In this document: piece after piece, positions 25,515-33,435 of the stretch
How positions within the stretch are numbered: position 1 is the first letter of the stretch
How the letters are laid out: each line of letters opens with the position of its first letter
From: CAZEDM01 sp964511075
GTDB taxonomy: Bacteria > Zixibacteria > MSB-5A5 > RBG-16-43-9
Length of the DNA: 64,000 bases
Direction of reading: 5' to 3'
Assembly (NCBI GenBank): GCA_964511075.1
Contig: CAZEDM010000003.1
Span: 124,001 to 188,000, forward strand
The notes under the pieces: generated by a model
What the model saw: only the letters and a program-made list of their open reading frames with translations
The model's database searches: none
Told to the model about the DNA's origin: nothing
Program-made: the position numbers and the translations under genes

Positions 25515-25955
25515 TTACCTTCCCCCTTTTTTGGGGACTTTTGATTTTTCCTCTTCCCGGTACTGTTTCTCAATCTTCTTCATTTCCTTCTCGTTGACTT
25601 TGCGATAGTCCCTCTCGATTTTCTTTACCTCTTTCTCATCCATCCTGTACTTCTTGTAATGCTCGGCGAATTCCTTGTCCTTGCTGTAATTATATTTCTT
25701 GTAAACGTAAACCCTATGCGTTCCGTGTCTGGGGACGTAGTAATACCCCCGGTCCACGAAATGGAAATCGTAGAACTCACAGCTGACATATACCCGGGTC
25801 CAGTGGGGGTTGTGATGGCAGTCGTAGCAGTAGCGCGGATGGTGGTATTGATGTCTCGGACCGCCGAAGATGCCGCCCACATAGAGAACACAGCCGCTTA
25901 CCATTACTCCCAGAACCACCAGGAGACTTCCCAGGATTAACTTTCTGCTGTTCAT
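25515..25955 (-). CDS. His/Tyr-rich lipoprotein with charged coil tail
   Basis: 146 aa. Seen: lipobox VMVSGC with Cys22, a His/Tyr/Cys-rich segment (RHQYHHPRYCYDCHHNPHW) that includes a CYDC and clustered His, then FVDRGYYYVPRHG and a C-terminal Lys/Glu helix (KEVKKIERDYRKVNEKEMKK). Metal binding by the His cluster is plausible but unproven; the CHH triplet is not a c-type haem site as it lacks CxxCH (CYDCH does fit CxxCH once). First gene after the FN3 lipoprotein, 16 bp downstream of it, in the same direction. Confidence 0.72.
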   Translation of the reverse strand: MNSRKLILGSLLVVLGVMVSGCVLYVGGIFGGPRHQYHHPRYCYDCHHNPHWTRVYVSCEFYDFHFVDRGYYYVPRHGTHRVYVYKKYNYSKDKEFAEHYKKYRMDEKEVKKIERDYRKVNEKEMKKIEKQYREEEKSKVPKKGGR

Positions 25956-25971
25956 TTCTTTCCCTCCTCCT

Positions 25972-26799
25972 TTATTTGTTTGCTATTTTTTTGGGCACTG
26001 GTTTAAGCTCGACATTTCCTTCAGCCACCTGATAGGCCCATTCATATGTAATATAATCGGTATAGATTTCGGTCACCCTGAGTTTGGCAAAATGGTTATC
26101 CCAGGTCCAGATAATATAGGTATGCCCCTTTATTACCTCAACATATCCTAAGTCAGACCAGCCCTCAGTCGGCGCTACGTTTATATCATCCAAATTATCG
26201 GTATATCCGAAATCCTGAATATCGTTGGGGATACTGTCTTTCACCGTGGTATTGAGATAAAACACATCTCCAACCTTATCCAGATAAACGTCACAGAGGA
26301 TGTGATTCCAGGCAATAACTACCGGGCCGAGGGTCTGATGGAAATAGAGACCTGCGCGATTAGGGTCAACCGCAAGGTCATACAGGGTATCATTGTAACC
26401 CTCCGGCCTGGGAGTATCATAGATAATCTCAGAGGGTCCGCTCTCGTTGCCCGAATTATCCACTGCCGTTATAACGTAATAATAGGTTTTTCCGTTCTCC
26501 ACGTCAGTATCAATATATGGCGGGGAATTCGTCCAAGCCATAAGCGAAAAAGCACTATCCGGCTCAGGAATTATGCCGTTGGTCTCAGGAGCCCAGTAAA
26601 TGTTATACCTGTAAAAATCAGGCTCGTCATTTTCCTCCCAGTAGATATAAACAGCCCCATCCCCGGTTATGCTGTAAACGCCTCTTGGCGTGCAGGGAGG
26701 TGTTTCGTCCGGCTCCACAACGTAGACTTTTTTCTCGCAGCCGTTAAATATGAATATCAGCCCTGCGATTACTGTCAGAACCAAGATCATTTTCTTCAT
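25972..26799 (-). CDS. Lipoprotein with fibronectin type III-like domain
   Basis: 275 aa. I take the ATG at 26799 since GGAG stands seven bases before it and the protein then starts MKKMILVLTVIAGLIFIFNG with lipobox Cys21; the longer frame from 26868 hides this signal. Seen: an FN3-like domain at about 35-125 (PPCTPRGVYSITGDGAVYIY, YYYVITAVDNSGNESGPSE), then a beta-rich C-terminal domain with AGLYFHQTLGPVVIAWNHIL and WSDLGYVEVIKGHTYIIWTW. Probably a cell-surface or periplasmic lipoprotein. It heads the four-gene envelope cluster that runs down to 23671. Confidence 0.8.
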   Translation of the reverse strand: MKKMILVLTVIAGLIFIFNGCEKKVYVVEPDETPPCTPRGVYSITGDGAVYIYWEENDEPDFYRYNIYWAPETNGIIPEPDSAFSLMAWTNSPPYIDTDVENGKTYYYVITAVDNSGNESGPSEIIYDTPRPEGYNDTLYDLAVDPNRAGLYFHQTLGPVVIAWNHILCDVYLDKVGDVFYLNTTVKDSIPNDIQDFGYTDNLDDINVAPTEGWSDLGYVEVIKGHTYIIWTWDNHFAKLRVTEIYTDYITYEWAYQVAEGNVELKPVPKKIANK

Positions 26800-27139
26800 A
26801 TCTGCTCCTTCCTGAAAATGTTCCACATCTAAATTATGCAAAGTTTGTGCCTGTTTTAAGGCAGGCATTAGGTTTTAGGTGGTAGGTTGTAGGAGATTGC
26901 AAGACAATGAATTATCGGAATCATATAAAGTAAATTGTTGAGCATTATTTTCCGCCTGCTTTTCTCTCTGCACAAAAATTGTTCAAAATAACTAAGTTTT
27001 TGTGCATTGTAAATATGGACAGAATCCGCCTAAGGTAGATTCTGTTTTTCTCCAAGACAAACTTCTTGCATTAGCCAAAAGAATATATATACTCTAATAT
27101 CGTGAATCGATATAATTTTCTCAAGTAAAGGAACGATTA
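26800..27139. other. Divergent intergenic region
   Basis: About 340 bp between the FN3 lipoprotein and mrp. It contains a degenerate copy of the GGACAGAA palindrome (27017-27046) followed by five T, and a TATAAT at about 27111 before mrp without a clear -35. No gene is seen. Confidence 0.55.
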
Positions 27140-28195
27140 ATGACAGAGCAAAATCCAAGCGAAAAAGAGGTTTTAAAAGCCCTGAGTCAGGTGGAAGATC
27201 CTGATTTAAGAAAAGACCTGGTCTCTTTAGGGATGATAAAGGATGTAAAGGTTAAAGATAAAGAGGTCAGTTTTACCATTGTCCTAACCACACCTGCCTG
27301 CCCTCTGAAGAGTAAAATCGAAAAAGACTCAAAAGATGCTGTGATGAAATTACCGGGAGTAAAAGATGTCAAAGTGAAGTTTGACTCCTCGGTTAGAGCC
27401 TTCAAAAAGGTCTCAGCAGAGGATTTGATCCCCAACGTGAAAAACACCATTGCGGTTGCCTCGGGCAAAGGCGGTGTGGGGAAATCTACTGTCAGCGTTA
27501 GCTTAGCCTTAGCCCTTTCCAGCTGTTTAGCCAGAGTGGGGCTTTTCGATGCGGATATTTACGGACCCACTATTCCCCAGATGCTGGGCGTCAAAGGAGA
27601 GGTTTACACTAAGGCAGGAAAGATAATTCCGGTTCAGAGCCATAATCTGAAGATAATCTCCATCGATTTCTTTCTGCAGGAAAGCGTGCCCCTAATCTGG
27701 AGAGGCCCTTTGGTAGCAGGGGCAATTCAGCAGTTCTTAAGGGACGTGGACTGGGGAGAGCTGGATTATATGATAATTGATCTGCCACCAGGAACAGGAG
27801 ATGCCCAGCTGACCTTAGCCCAGACCATACCCTTAACCGGAGCGGTGATCGTGACCACACCCCAGGACGTGGCAAAAAAGATCGCCGTCAAAGCCCTGAA
27901 ACTGTTTCAGCAGCTGAATGTACCTATCTTGGGGATAATAGAGAATATGAGCTATTTTCTCTGCCCGCACTGCGGAAAAAGAAGCGAGATCTTCAGCTAT
28001 GGAGGAGGAAGAAAAGCAGGAGAGGATTTAGGCGTTCCGTTCTTAGGAGAGATACCCATTGATTTGAGCTTAAGGATTTCCGGAGATCAGGGAAAACCTT
28101 TTATCCTGGAAAATCCTGATTCAGAAGTCTCAAAGATTTTCGCCCAGATTGCAGGAAATTTAGCCCGGCAGGTAAGTATACTAAGTCACAAATGA
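27140..28195 (+). CDS. mrp: Mrp/NBP35-type iron-sulfur cluster carrier ATPase
   Basis: 351 aa cytoplasmic ATPase that carries and delivers [4Fe-4S] clusters. Seen: N-terminal MIP18/DUF59 domain at about 5-85 (TTPACPLKSKI with its conserved Cys), then a SIMIBI P-loop domain with deviant Walker A GKGGVGKST (109-117), Walker B-like MIIDLPPGTGD, and the C-terminal CPHC cluster-binding pair in YFLCPHCGKRSEIF. Length and order match bacterial Mrp. A 28-bp perfect palindrome begins three bases after the stop and may act as its 3-prime end structure. Confidence 0.95.
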   Translation: MTEQNPSEKEVLKALSQVEDPDLRKDLVSLGMIKDVKVKDKEVSFTIVLTTPACPLKSKIEKDSKDAVMKLPGVKDVKVKFDSSVRAFKKVSAEDLIPNVKNTIAVASGKGGVGKSTVSVSLALALSSCLARVGLFDADIYGPTIPQMLGVKGEVYTKAGKIIPVQSHNLKIISIDFFLQESVPLIWRGPLVAGAIQQFLRDVDWGELDYMIIDLPPGTGDAQLTLAQTIPLTGAVIVTTPQDVAKKIAVKALKLFQQLNVPILGIIENMSYFLCPHCGKRSEIFSYGGGRKAGEDLGVPFLGEIPIDLSLRISGDQGKPFILENPDSEVSKIFAQIAGNLARQVSILSHK

Positions 28196-28523
28196 TTGGT
28201 AGGGGCACGTTGCAACGTGCCCCTACGCTTGCCGCAATGCGATCCTTTAGGGTCGCATTGTTCTGCGTTGCCCAGGAGACCAGCACAAACTCATCGAAGT
28301 CCAGACTATCGAAGATTATCCGATAAACTCTCTGATTATGAGAGGTCTATAGATACCAAGTTATTCCACATACGACAAAACATTGACAAAATCAAAAAAA
28401 TCGTTAAGTTGAGTATTGAAAGACAAAACAGTAAGAAGAATTTATGAGAGAGCCATAAGGGTCTTTTAAACTATCGTAGCTTCCGAGACACTCTCTTTCT
28501 GAGAGCAGGAGGTGAGAGATAAT
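28196..28523. repeat. Intergenic region with two dispersed palindromes
   Basis: About 330 bp without a gene. Seen: a perfect 28-bp palindrome GTAGGGGCACGTTG and its complement (28199-28226), and CAATGCGATCC-ttta-GGGTCGCATTG (28235-28260). A TTGACA at 28383 has only a weak -10. An 83-aa frame at 28196-28447 runs through the palindromes and is not a gene. Confidence 0.75.
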
Positions 28524-29852
28524 ATGAGAAAACAGAGCGGTATAATTTTCATTCAGATTGTGAGCCTGTATTTGCTCTGTAGCTTGAGCGGGCTGCTGAC
28601 AGTTCAGGCAATGCAAGAAGGGAACACCTTGCCCAAAGTTCAGACCCATACGGTTCTGGTCGAAAATGCTTCCCCTACCTGGTGAGGATTTTGTCCCAAT
28701 GCAGGTGCTGCATTGAAGAATCTACTTATCAGTGGTTCCTGTCAGTTCTATTATGTCTCTTTGGTCGAGGACAAAAACGTTAATGCCCATGAGAGAACGT
28801 TTACCGATTTCAACATCAACGCTTTTCCCACGGTCATGTTCGATGGGGGGTTGGCAATCAGTGTCGGTGCCGGGAGCGTGGCTGCGACCCAGGCGGAATA
28901 CACATCTATCATCAACACCTGCGGCAGTAGGGCTGTCCCGGACATCGATCTGATACTCTCTTTTGACTGGCTGGGCGACTCCCGGATGAACGTCAAGGTT
29001 GTAGTTCGGAATAACGACATCAGCGATTACTCCGGGTATTTGAAAGTGTATGTTACGGAAACCTTCTCCTCCATGGGATGGAGGTATTCCGACAATACGC
29101 CCTATACCTTTCCCTTTTTAGACTATGCTTTTAATGAAAGTGTTTATGTTCCTGCAGGAAATTCCTTTCAGGATTCCACCATCTGGGATGGAAACGAGCA
29201 TGCGGATGGATATGGCAACTATTTCAATAATCTGACCCCCGGCAATATCACCCTTATCGGAGCAGTTTTCGATCCCGAAGCTCATCCCACCTATTCTTAT
29301 CCGCCGGACTACTACCCTTTCAATGCTTTCTATGTGGATGAGGCAACTGCGGTCTGGATTAATACTCCTCCGAATATTCCTTATAACCCGCTGCCACAGG
29401 ATAAAGCAGTAGTGCTTAATTTATATTCTGATCTTAACTGGTCTGGCGGAGATTCCAATTACTTTGATAACGTAGTCTACGATGTTTACTTTGGCAGGAC
29501 TGCTCCCCCACCCTTTGTGATCACCCAGGCTTCCACCACTTTTGACCCGGGTTTATTGGAGATGGGCAGAACTTACTACTGGCAAATCGTTGCCAGGGAT
29601 AGTCAGGGTGACTCAGCCGTGGGGCCCCTCTGGAGCTTCTTCTTTATATCACGGGGCGACTGCGACGGGGATGGAGATATAAATGTCGCAGACCTGCTGT
29701 ATCTGGTAAATTATCTGTTCAGGTCAGGACCAGCACCCTATCCTCTTGAGGTTGGCGATGTCGACTGTGATGAGCTGGAGACGGTAAGGGATGCAGTTTA
29801 CCTAATCAACTACCTGTTTAAATCCGGTTTTCCCCCCGCCTGTGGATTTTAG
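28524..29852 (+). CDS. Secreted thioredoxin-fold selenoprotein (in-frame UGA) with dockerin-like C-terminus
   Basis: 442 aa when UGA 28683-28685 is read as selenocysteine 54. Seen: AGGAGGTGA then ATG 28524, a signal peptide ending near LLTVQA (residue 29), then THTVLVENASPTW-U-GFCPNA. In thioredoxin-like and Omp28-related proteins this site is TWCGYCP, so the UGA replaces the first Cys of CxxC, leaving Cys57. The cis-Pro loop NAFPTVMFDGG follows at the expected distance. An immunoglobulin/FN3-like region comes next (about 280-370), and the last 65 residues are two dockerin-like repeats (GDCDGDGDINVADLLYLVNY; DAVYLINYLFKSG). The frame is otherwise intact over 1.3 kb and a SECIS-like hairpin follows the UGA. 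Probably an exported thiol/selenol oxidoreductase. A simple annotation would wrongly start at TTG 28713. Confidence 0.82.
28686..28723 (+). promoter_or_regulatory. Bacterial SECIS-like stem-loop
   Basis: Starting 11 nt after the UGA: CAATGCAG (28697-28704), loop GTG (28705-28707), CTGCATTG (28708-28715), a perfect 8-bp stem with GU in the loop. Below it GATT (28687-28690) can pair with AATC (28719-28722). As I remember it, the E. coli fdhF SECIS has the same core, UGCAGGUCUGCA, also 11 nt from its UGA. Confidence 0.8.
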
Positions 29853-29973
29853 GTCTGTCCTGCAGGACTACTCGTCTTAATCGCAGGTCGAATAAGTATA
29901 CTAAGAAATAAATAGAAGGTAAAATGTTGAGGTGTCCTGCTACAGGTGGGAGCGTGCCCCTACGCATACGCTT

Positions 29974-30858
29974 TCAAAATTCATTCAACTCGCTGAATGG
30001 TTTCCGCCCTTCCACAGGTGAGTGGCCTTCCAGATATAGCTTATAATGGAGCTCCCTAGGCCGATTTTCCATGAGATCCCAGATGCGGTCATCATACTCA
30101 TATTCTAATTCGGCCAAAGATCCTGGGCCTATTATTTTCATAGTCTGTCCTGGAAATATTCGTTGTTCACTATCCAGCCAGAGTTCCTTGTAAACAAATC
30201 CTTCTATCCATAGTTCTTCACCTGCTTGCAAATTCTGCATGCGCGAGATGCGAACCTCATGAGGCCACAAAATTCTGAGTAGTTGACGGCCTTGGTCTGA
30301 CGGCAAATTTAATGTTAGAGACACAGTCAAGGAGTAGCGGTGAAGTTGACCTGTAATGAGCAACTTTTTGTAAGCGATCTTAAGCACAGCTGGTGTTTGT
30401 TCATTAGTCACGAGAGAAGTTGTGAATATTCTTTTTCCCGTTGATAAATCAGGCATGGCACGGACCAATTCCTCCACGAGTTGAGGAATGCCTTGGCTTG
30501 TGGATCCAGCCATCTTGTCAGCGAGTAGCAGAGAAAATGAAGCTACGTCTTCTCGTGTGATCTTGTGCCAAACAGGAAGTATGACCTTTTGTCCTTCTAT
30601 TTCCCGTTGTACAAGGCCGTCGAGCTCCCGCTGGGGCCATTGCTTTTGGAAGAAATAGGGGCTCAATACAACGATGCCGTATCTTGATTTTAAAAGTCCA
30701 TCGTCTATCTTACGGCGTAGACTATCACCTATACTTAATACCCAGCGGTCGTACCACACACGAAGCCCACGCCGTTGTAACTCCTGGGCAAGCGGCTCAA
30801 CCACTTCTTTCTTGTCTTCACTCGCATGGCAGATGAAAACGTCCCATTCCTCAATCAT
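29974..30858 (-). CDS. TIR-domain protein with unknown C-terminal domain
   Basis: 294 aa. Seen: a bacterial TIR domain at about 5-135: WDVFICHASEDKKEVVEPLA, LRVWYDRWVLSIGDSL, IVVLSPYFFQKQWPQRELDG (candidate catalytic Glu78) and VILPVWHKI. Such domains either cleave NAD+ in phage defence or act in protein contacts. The C-terminal 150 residues are beta-rich (YSLTVSLTLNLPSDQGRQLL, IEGFVYKELWLDSEQRIFPG) and I do not recognise the family. No defence partner (STALD, ThsA, Ago) is adjacent; it stands alone between the selenoprotein and an MBL hydrolase. Cytoplasmic. Confidence 0.82.
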   Translation of the reverse strand: MIEEWDVFICHASEDKKEVVEPLAQELQRRGLRVWYDRWVLSIGDSLRRKIDDGLLKSRYGIVVLSPYFFQKQWPQRELDGLVQREIEGQKVILPVWHKITREDVASFSLLLADKMAGSTSQGIPQLVEELVRAMPDLSTGKRIFTTSLVTNEQTPAVLKIAYKKLLITGQLHRYSLTVSLTLNLPSDQGRQLLRILWPHEVRISRMQNLQAGEELWIEGFVYKELWLDSEQRIFPGQTMKIIGPGSLAELEYEYDDRIWDLMENRPRELHYKLYLEGHSPVEGRKPFSELNEF

Positions 30859-31082
30859 GTTATCCCACCATTTCTAATTTAAAGATTATCACCTAACTCA
30901 TTCATACCCGGACTTAGCAAGAGTATCTGCAATTTTAATGATTTGTCTGAAATCGGCTTAGACATATAGCTGACTCCAACCAAAATTCTCAGTCAAGCCT
31001 AAATATTAATTGTTATTAGGCTGTAGTCAAGTTTTTCGTAAGCATCTGCAGAGTTTCGTTCACCTCCACAGTAATTGTAAAT

Positions 31083-31105
31083 GCAAGGCTCAAGCCTTGC
31101 CCTAC
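31083..31105. repeat. GCAAGGCT palindrome downstream of the MBL hydrolase gene
   Basis: GCAAGGCT-ca-AGCCTTGC followed by CCTAC, the cleanest copy of the family in the window. Confidence 0.85.
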
Positions 31106-31113
31106 AAAAAAAT

Positions 31114-31917
31114 CTAAAAAATCACCTCATCCAGATTCAATTCCATCCCGTCTGAGGCGGCTATGACCTCCGTCTTCAATTCCTTTTTTAATTGTAAAGC
31201 TAATTCCCAGGGCTTGGCTTTAAGCATGGTCATTCCGAAGTGAGTCAGAACTGCAATTTGAGGCTTGCAGTTTTTAATTATGTTTTTGGCATCCTCTAAG
31301 TTCAGATGCTCCAATTTTAGCTTTTTTGCCCCTTCCGGTTCATATCTAACAGTGTTAATAACAATCATCTCACTGCCGGAATGAGCTTTGATAAGCTCTG
31401 GGAAAAACTTGGTATCCACTATAAAGGAGATTCTATATTTCGGAGTTTTGAAAATCAGACCGTAGGTTTCCACCTTATGTATATGTTCAAGCGGCGTGGA
31501 TAAAGTTATCTTATCGATGGAATACTCTCCGCCTGCTTTAAGAACGTGAATCTTCTCCACGAAGCTCCTCAAATATCTGAAGATCACCGGGTCCTCAGCT
31601 AAAGCATCTGCCGGACAGAAAACCATACCTTTTCTTTTGAATCCGCCTTCGGTCATTGCCTCGATCATAATATTGATATCGTTGGAATGGTCCAGGTGAC
31701 GGTGGGTCAAAACGATTGCATCCAATTTTGTGGGGTCCAATTTAGGCCTGCTGGAGAAACACTTGACCAAAGAGCCGGGACCAGGGTCGATCAAAATATT
31801 TTTGTTCTCCAGGGTAAGCCAGATTCCGCCTGAAGCCCTGAGCTGTTTGGTTACGACTATCCTCGCACCGGCAGTGCCCAGGAATTTGATTCTGTTTGGC
31901 GATTCAGATTTTTTCAT
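31114..31917 (-). CDS. MBL-fold metallohydrolase, RNase Z/PhnP-like
   Basis: 267 aa cytoplasmic metallo-beta-lactamase-fold enzyme. Seen: FLGTAGARI near the N-terminus, dinuclear metal motif THRHLDH (His72, His74, Asp76, His77), LEHIHKV, FIVDTKFF and the C-terminal VLTHFGMTM. The FLGTAGAR opening and overall length are those of small RNase Z/PhnP/Lnb-type phosphodiesterases, but the substrate cannot be fixed. It follows the sigma-54 regulator gene by about 145 bp, which contain a long palindrome that may end the upstream transcript. Confidence 0.85.
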   Translation of the reverse strand: MKKSESPNRIKFLGTAGARIVVTKQLRASGGIWLTLENKNILIDPGPGSLVKCFSSRPKLDPTKLDAIVLTHRHLDHSNDINIMIEAMTEGGFKRKGMVFCPADALAEDPVIFRYLRSFVEKIHVLKAGGEYSIDKITLSTPLEHIHKVETYGLIFKTPKYRISFIVDTKFFPELIKAHSGSEMIVINTVRYEPEGAKKLKLEHLNLEDAKNIIKNCKPQIAVLTHFGMTMLKAKPWELALQLKKELKTEVIAASDGMELNLDEVIF

Positions 31918-31961
31918 CTGTAAAAAACGGAGTAGACTACCTTCGATAATGCTGACTTCGT

Positions 31962-32030
31962 GCTTGCCAGGTCCCCCGACCTGGCAAGCTAAACCTTACT
32001 GATTTCTTCCGTCAGGTCAGGGGACCTGAT
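31962..32030. repeat. CAGGTC palindromes downstream of the NtrC-type gene
   Basis: GCTTGCCAGGTC-cccc-GACCTGGCAAGC (31962-31989), a perfect 12-bp stem, and a second shorter one, TCAGGTC-aggg-GACCTGA (32012-32029). Both centre on the same CAGGTC/GACCTG word. They could serve as transcript ends, though no T-run follows. Confidence 0.75.
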
Positions 32031-32060
32031 GGACACCTCCTCAATCTTTTGGATTAACTT

Positions 32061-33401
32061 TTATACTTTTATACCGTATTCTTTCATCTTCAATCTCAGG
32101 GTATTCCGGTGGATACCCAGAAGCTCTGCTGCCTGGCTTAGGTTTCCTCCTGTTTTTTCCAAGACTTTGAGGATATGATTCTTTTCCAGATCTTTTAAGT
32201 TAAGAGAGGATGACGACTCATCCGTACTTTGAAAGCTCAGATAAGCCAGATCCGGTTTGTCGATCGCCTCTCCCCGGCTTAAGACCACTCCTCTTTCAAT
32301 CACGTTCTCCAGCTCGCGGATGTTCCCGGGCCAGGGGTAGGAGAACAAAATATCCTTGGCTTCCTTGGTAATACCCTTGATATTTTTCCCGCATCTCTGA
32401 TTATACTTTTGAACAAAATAGCTAACCAGCGAAAGTATGTCCTCTTTTCTCTCCCTGAGAGGCGGGATGATTATGGTTATGACGTTCAGCCTGTAGTAGA
32501 GGTCCTCCCTGAAGGTCTTCTCTTTTATCTTTTTCTCCAGGTCCTGGTTGGTGGCTGAGAGTATTCTCACGTTGACTTTGATAGTCTCCTTACCCCCTAA
32601 CCTCTCGAATTCCTGGGTCTCGATTACCCGAAGAAGCTTGACCTGGGTCTCCAGGGAAAGGTCACCTATCTCATCCAGAAAGAGTGTGCCCGAATCTGCC
32701 AGTTCGAATCTCCCGATTTTCCTCCGGGTAGCGCCGGTGAAGGCGCCCTTCTCGTACCCGAAAAGCTCTGATTCCAGAAGTGTCTCAGGGATTGCCGCAC
32801 AGGATAAGGAGATGAAATTCTGTGCTGACCTATGGCTCAAAGCATGAATCGACCGGGCAACCAATTCCTTTCCGGTTCCGCTTTCTCCCCGGATTAAAAC
32901 GGTCGAATCAGATTTTGCCACGCGGGTAACTGTGCTTAATACCTCTTTTATGGCTTTGCTTTCCCCGATTATTTTCAAATCCTTGTATCTTTCGTCCAGT
33001 TGCTCCTTCAGGTATCGGTTCTCTGCCAGGATATTCTGACTCTCCAGAGCCTTCTCGATGGTGATCTTCAGCTCCTCCAGGTCAATAGGCTTGTTAAGGT
33101 AATGAATAGCCCCCTTTCTCATAGCCTCGACCGCAGTCTCGACGGTTCCGTATGCGGTCATAACGATAGCCTGAATCTCAGGGTTTATCTCCTTTAATTC
33201 AGTCAGAAGCTCGATTCCATTCATACCCGGCATTTTCAAGTCTATAAGTGCCAGCTCGAAAAATTTATCCCGGGAGAGCTTTAAAGCCTCCTCCCCTGAA
33301 TCAGCCACAGACACAGAATACCCTTCCTTCTTCAAAAAACCGTCTAACATTTCCCTCTGTGTTTCCTCGTCATCCACCACTAAAATCCTGTATAGGGGCA
33401 T
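32061..33401 (-). CDS. Sigma-54-dependent response regulator, NtrC/AtoC type
   Basis: 446 aa activator. Seen: receiver at about 4-120 with Asp54 (LIDLKMPGMNG) and a normal LNKPID switch Lys-Pro; AAA+ domain with Walker A GESGTGKE, GAFTGA loop and Walker B LFLDEIGDL; and a C-terminal Fis-type helix-turn-helix (NLSQAAELLGIHRNTLRLKM). Its kinase gene lies 34 bp upstream, so the pair is an operon. It is clearly paralogous to the protein at 7405-8772 but differs in the receiver and DNA-binding helix. Targets unknown; envelope or pilus control is common for such pairs. Confidence 0.93.
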   Translation of the reverse strand: MPLYRILVVDDEETQREMLDGFLKKEGYSVSVADSGEEALKLSRDKFFELALIDLKMPGMNGIELLTELKEINPEIQAIVMTAYGTVETAVEAMRKGAIHYLNKPIDLEELKITIEKALESQNILAENRYLKEQLDERYKDLKIIGESKAIKEVLSTVTRVAKSDSTVLIRGESGTGKELVARSIHALSHRSAQNFISLSCAAIPETLLESELFGYEKGAFTGATRRKIGRFELADSGTLFLDEIGDLSLETQVKLLRVIETQEFERLGGKETIKVNVRILSATNQDLEKKIKEKTFREDLYYRLNVITIIIPPLRERKEDILSLVSYFVQKYNQRCGKNIKGITKEAKDILFSYPWPGNIRELENVIERGVVLSRGEAIDKPDLAYLSFQSTDESSSSLNLKDLEKNHILKVLEKTGGNLSQAAELLGIHRNTLRLKMKEYGIKV

Positions 33402-33435
33402 AAGCTCTCCTTATTTTTCATGACATCGACCCGGG

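Noticed and set aside
28196..28447. An 83-aa open frame after mrp
   Set aside because: Its first half is translated palindromic repeats; no ribosome site.
28683..28685. Reading the UGA as an ordinary stop (pseudogene) or as a reassigned codon
   Set aside because: Many genes in the window end in TGA, so a changed genetic code does not fit. The single UGA sits exactly at a catalytic Cys site with a SECIS-like hairpin, and no other damage is visible.
28713..29852. A 379-aa gene beginning at TTG 28713
   Set aside because: It would have no signal peptide and half an active site. The start at 28524 has a strong ribosome site and adds the missing parts in the same frame.
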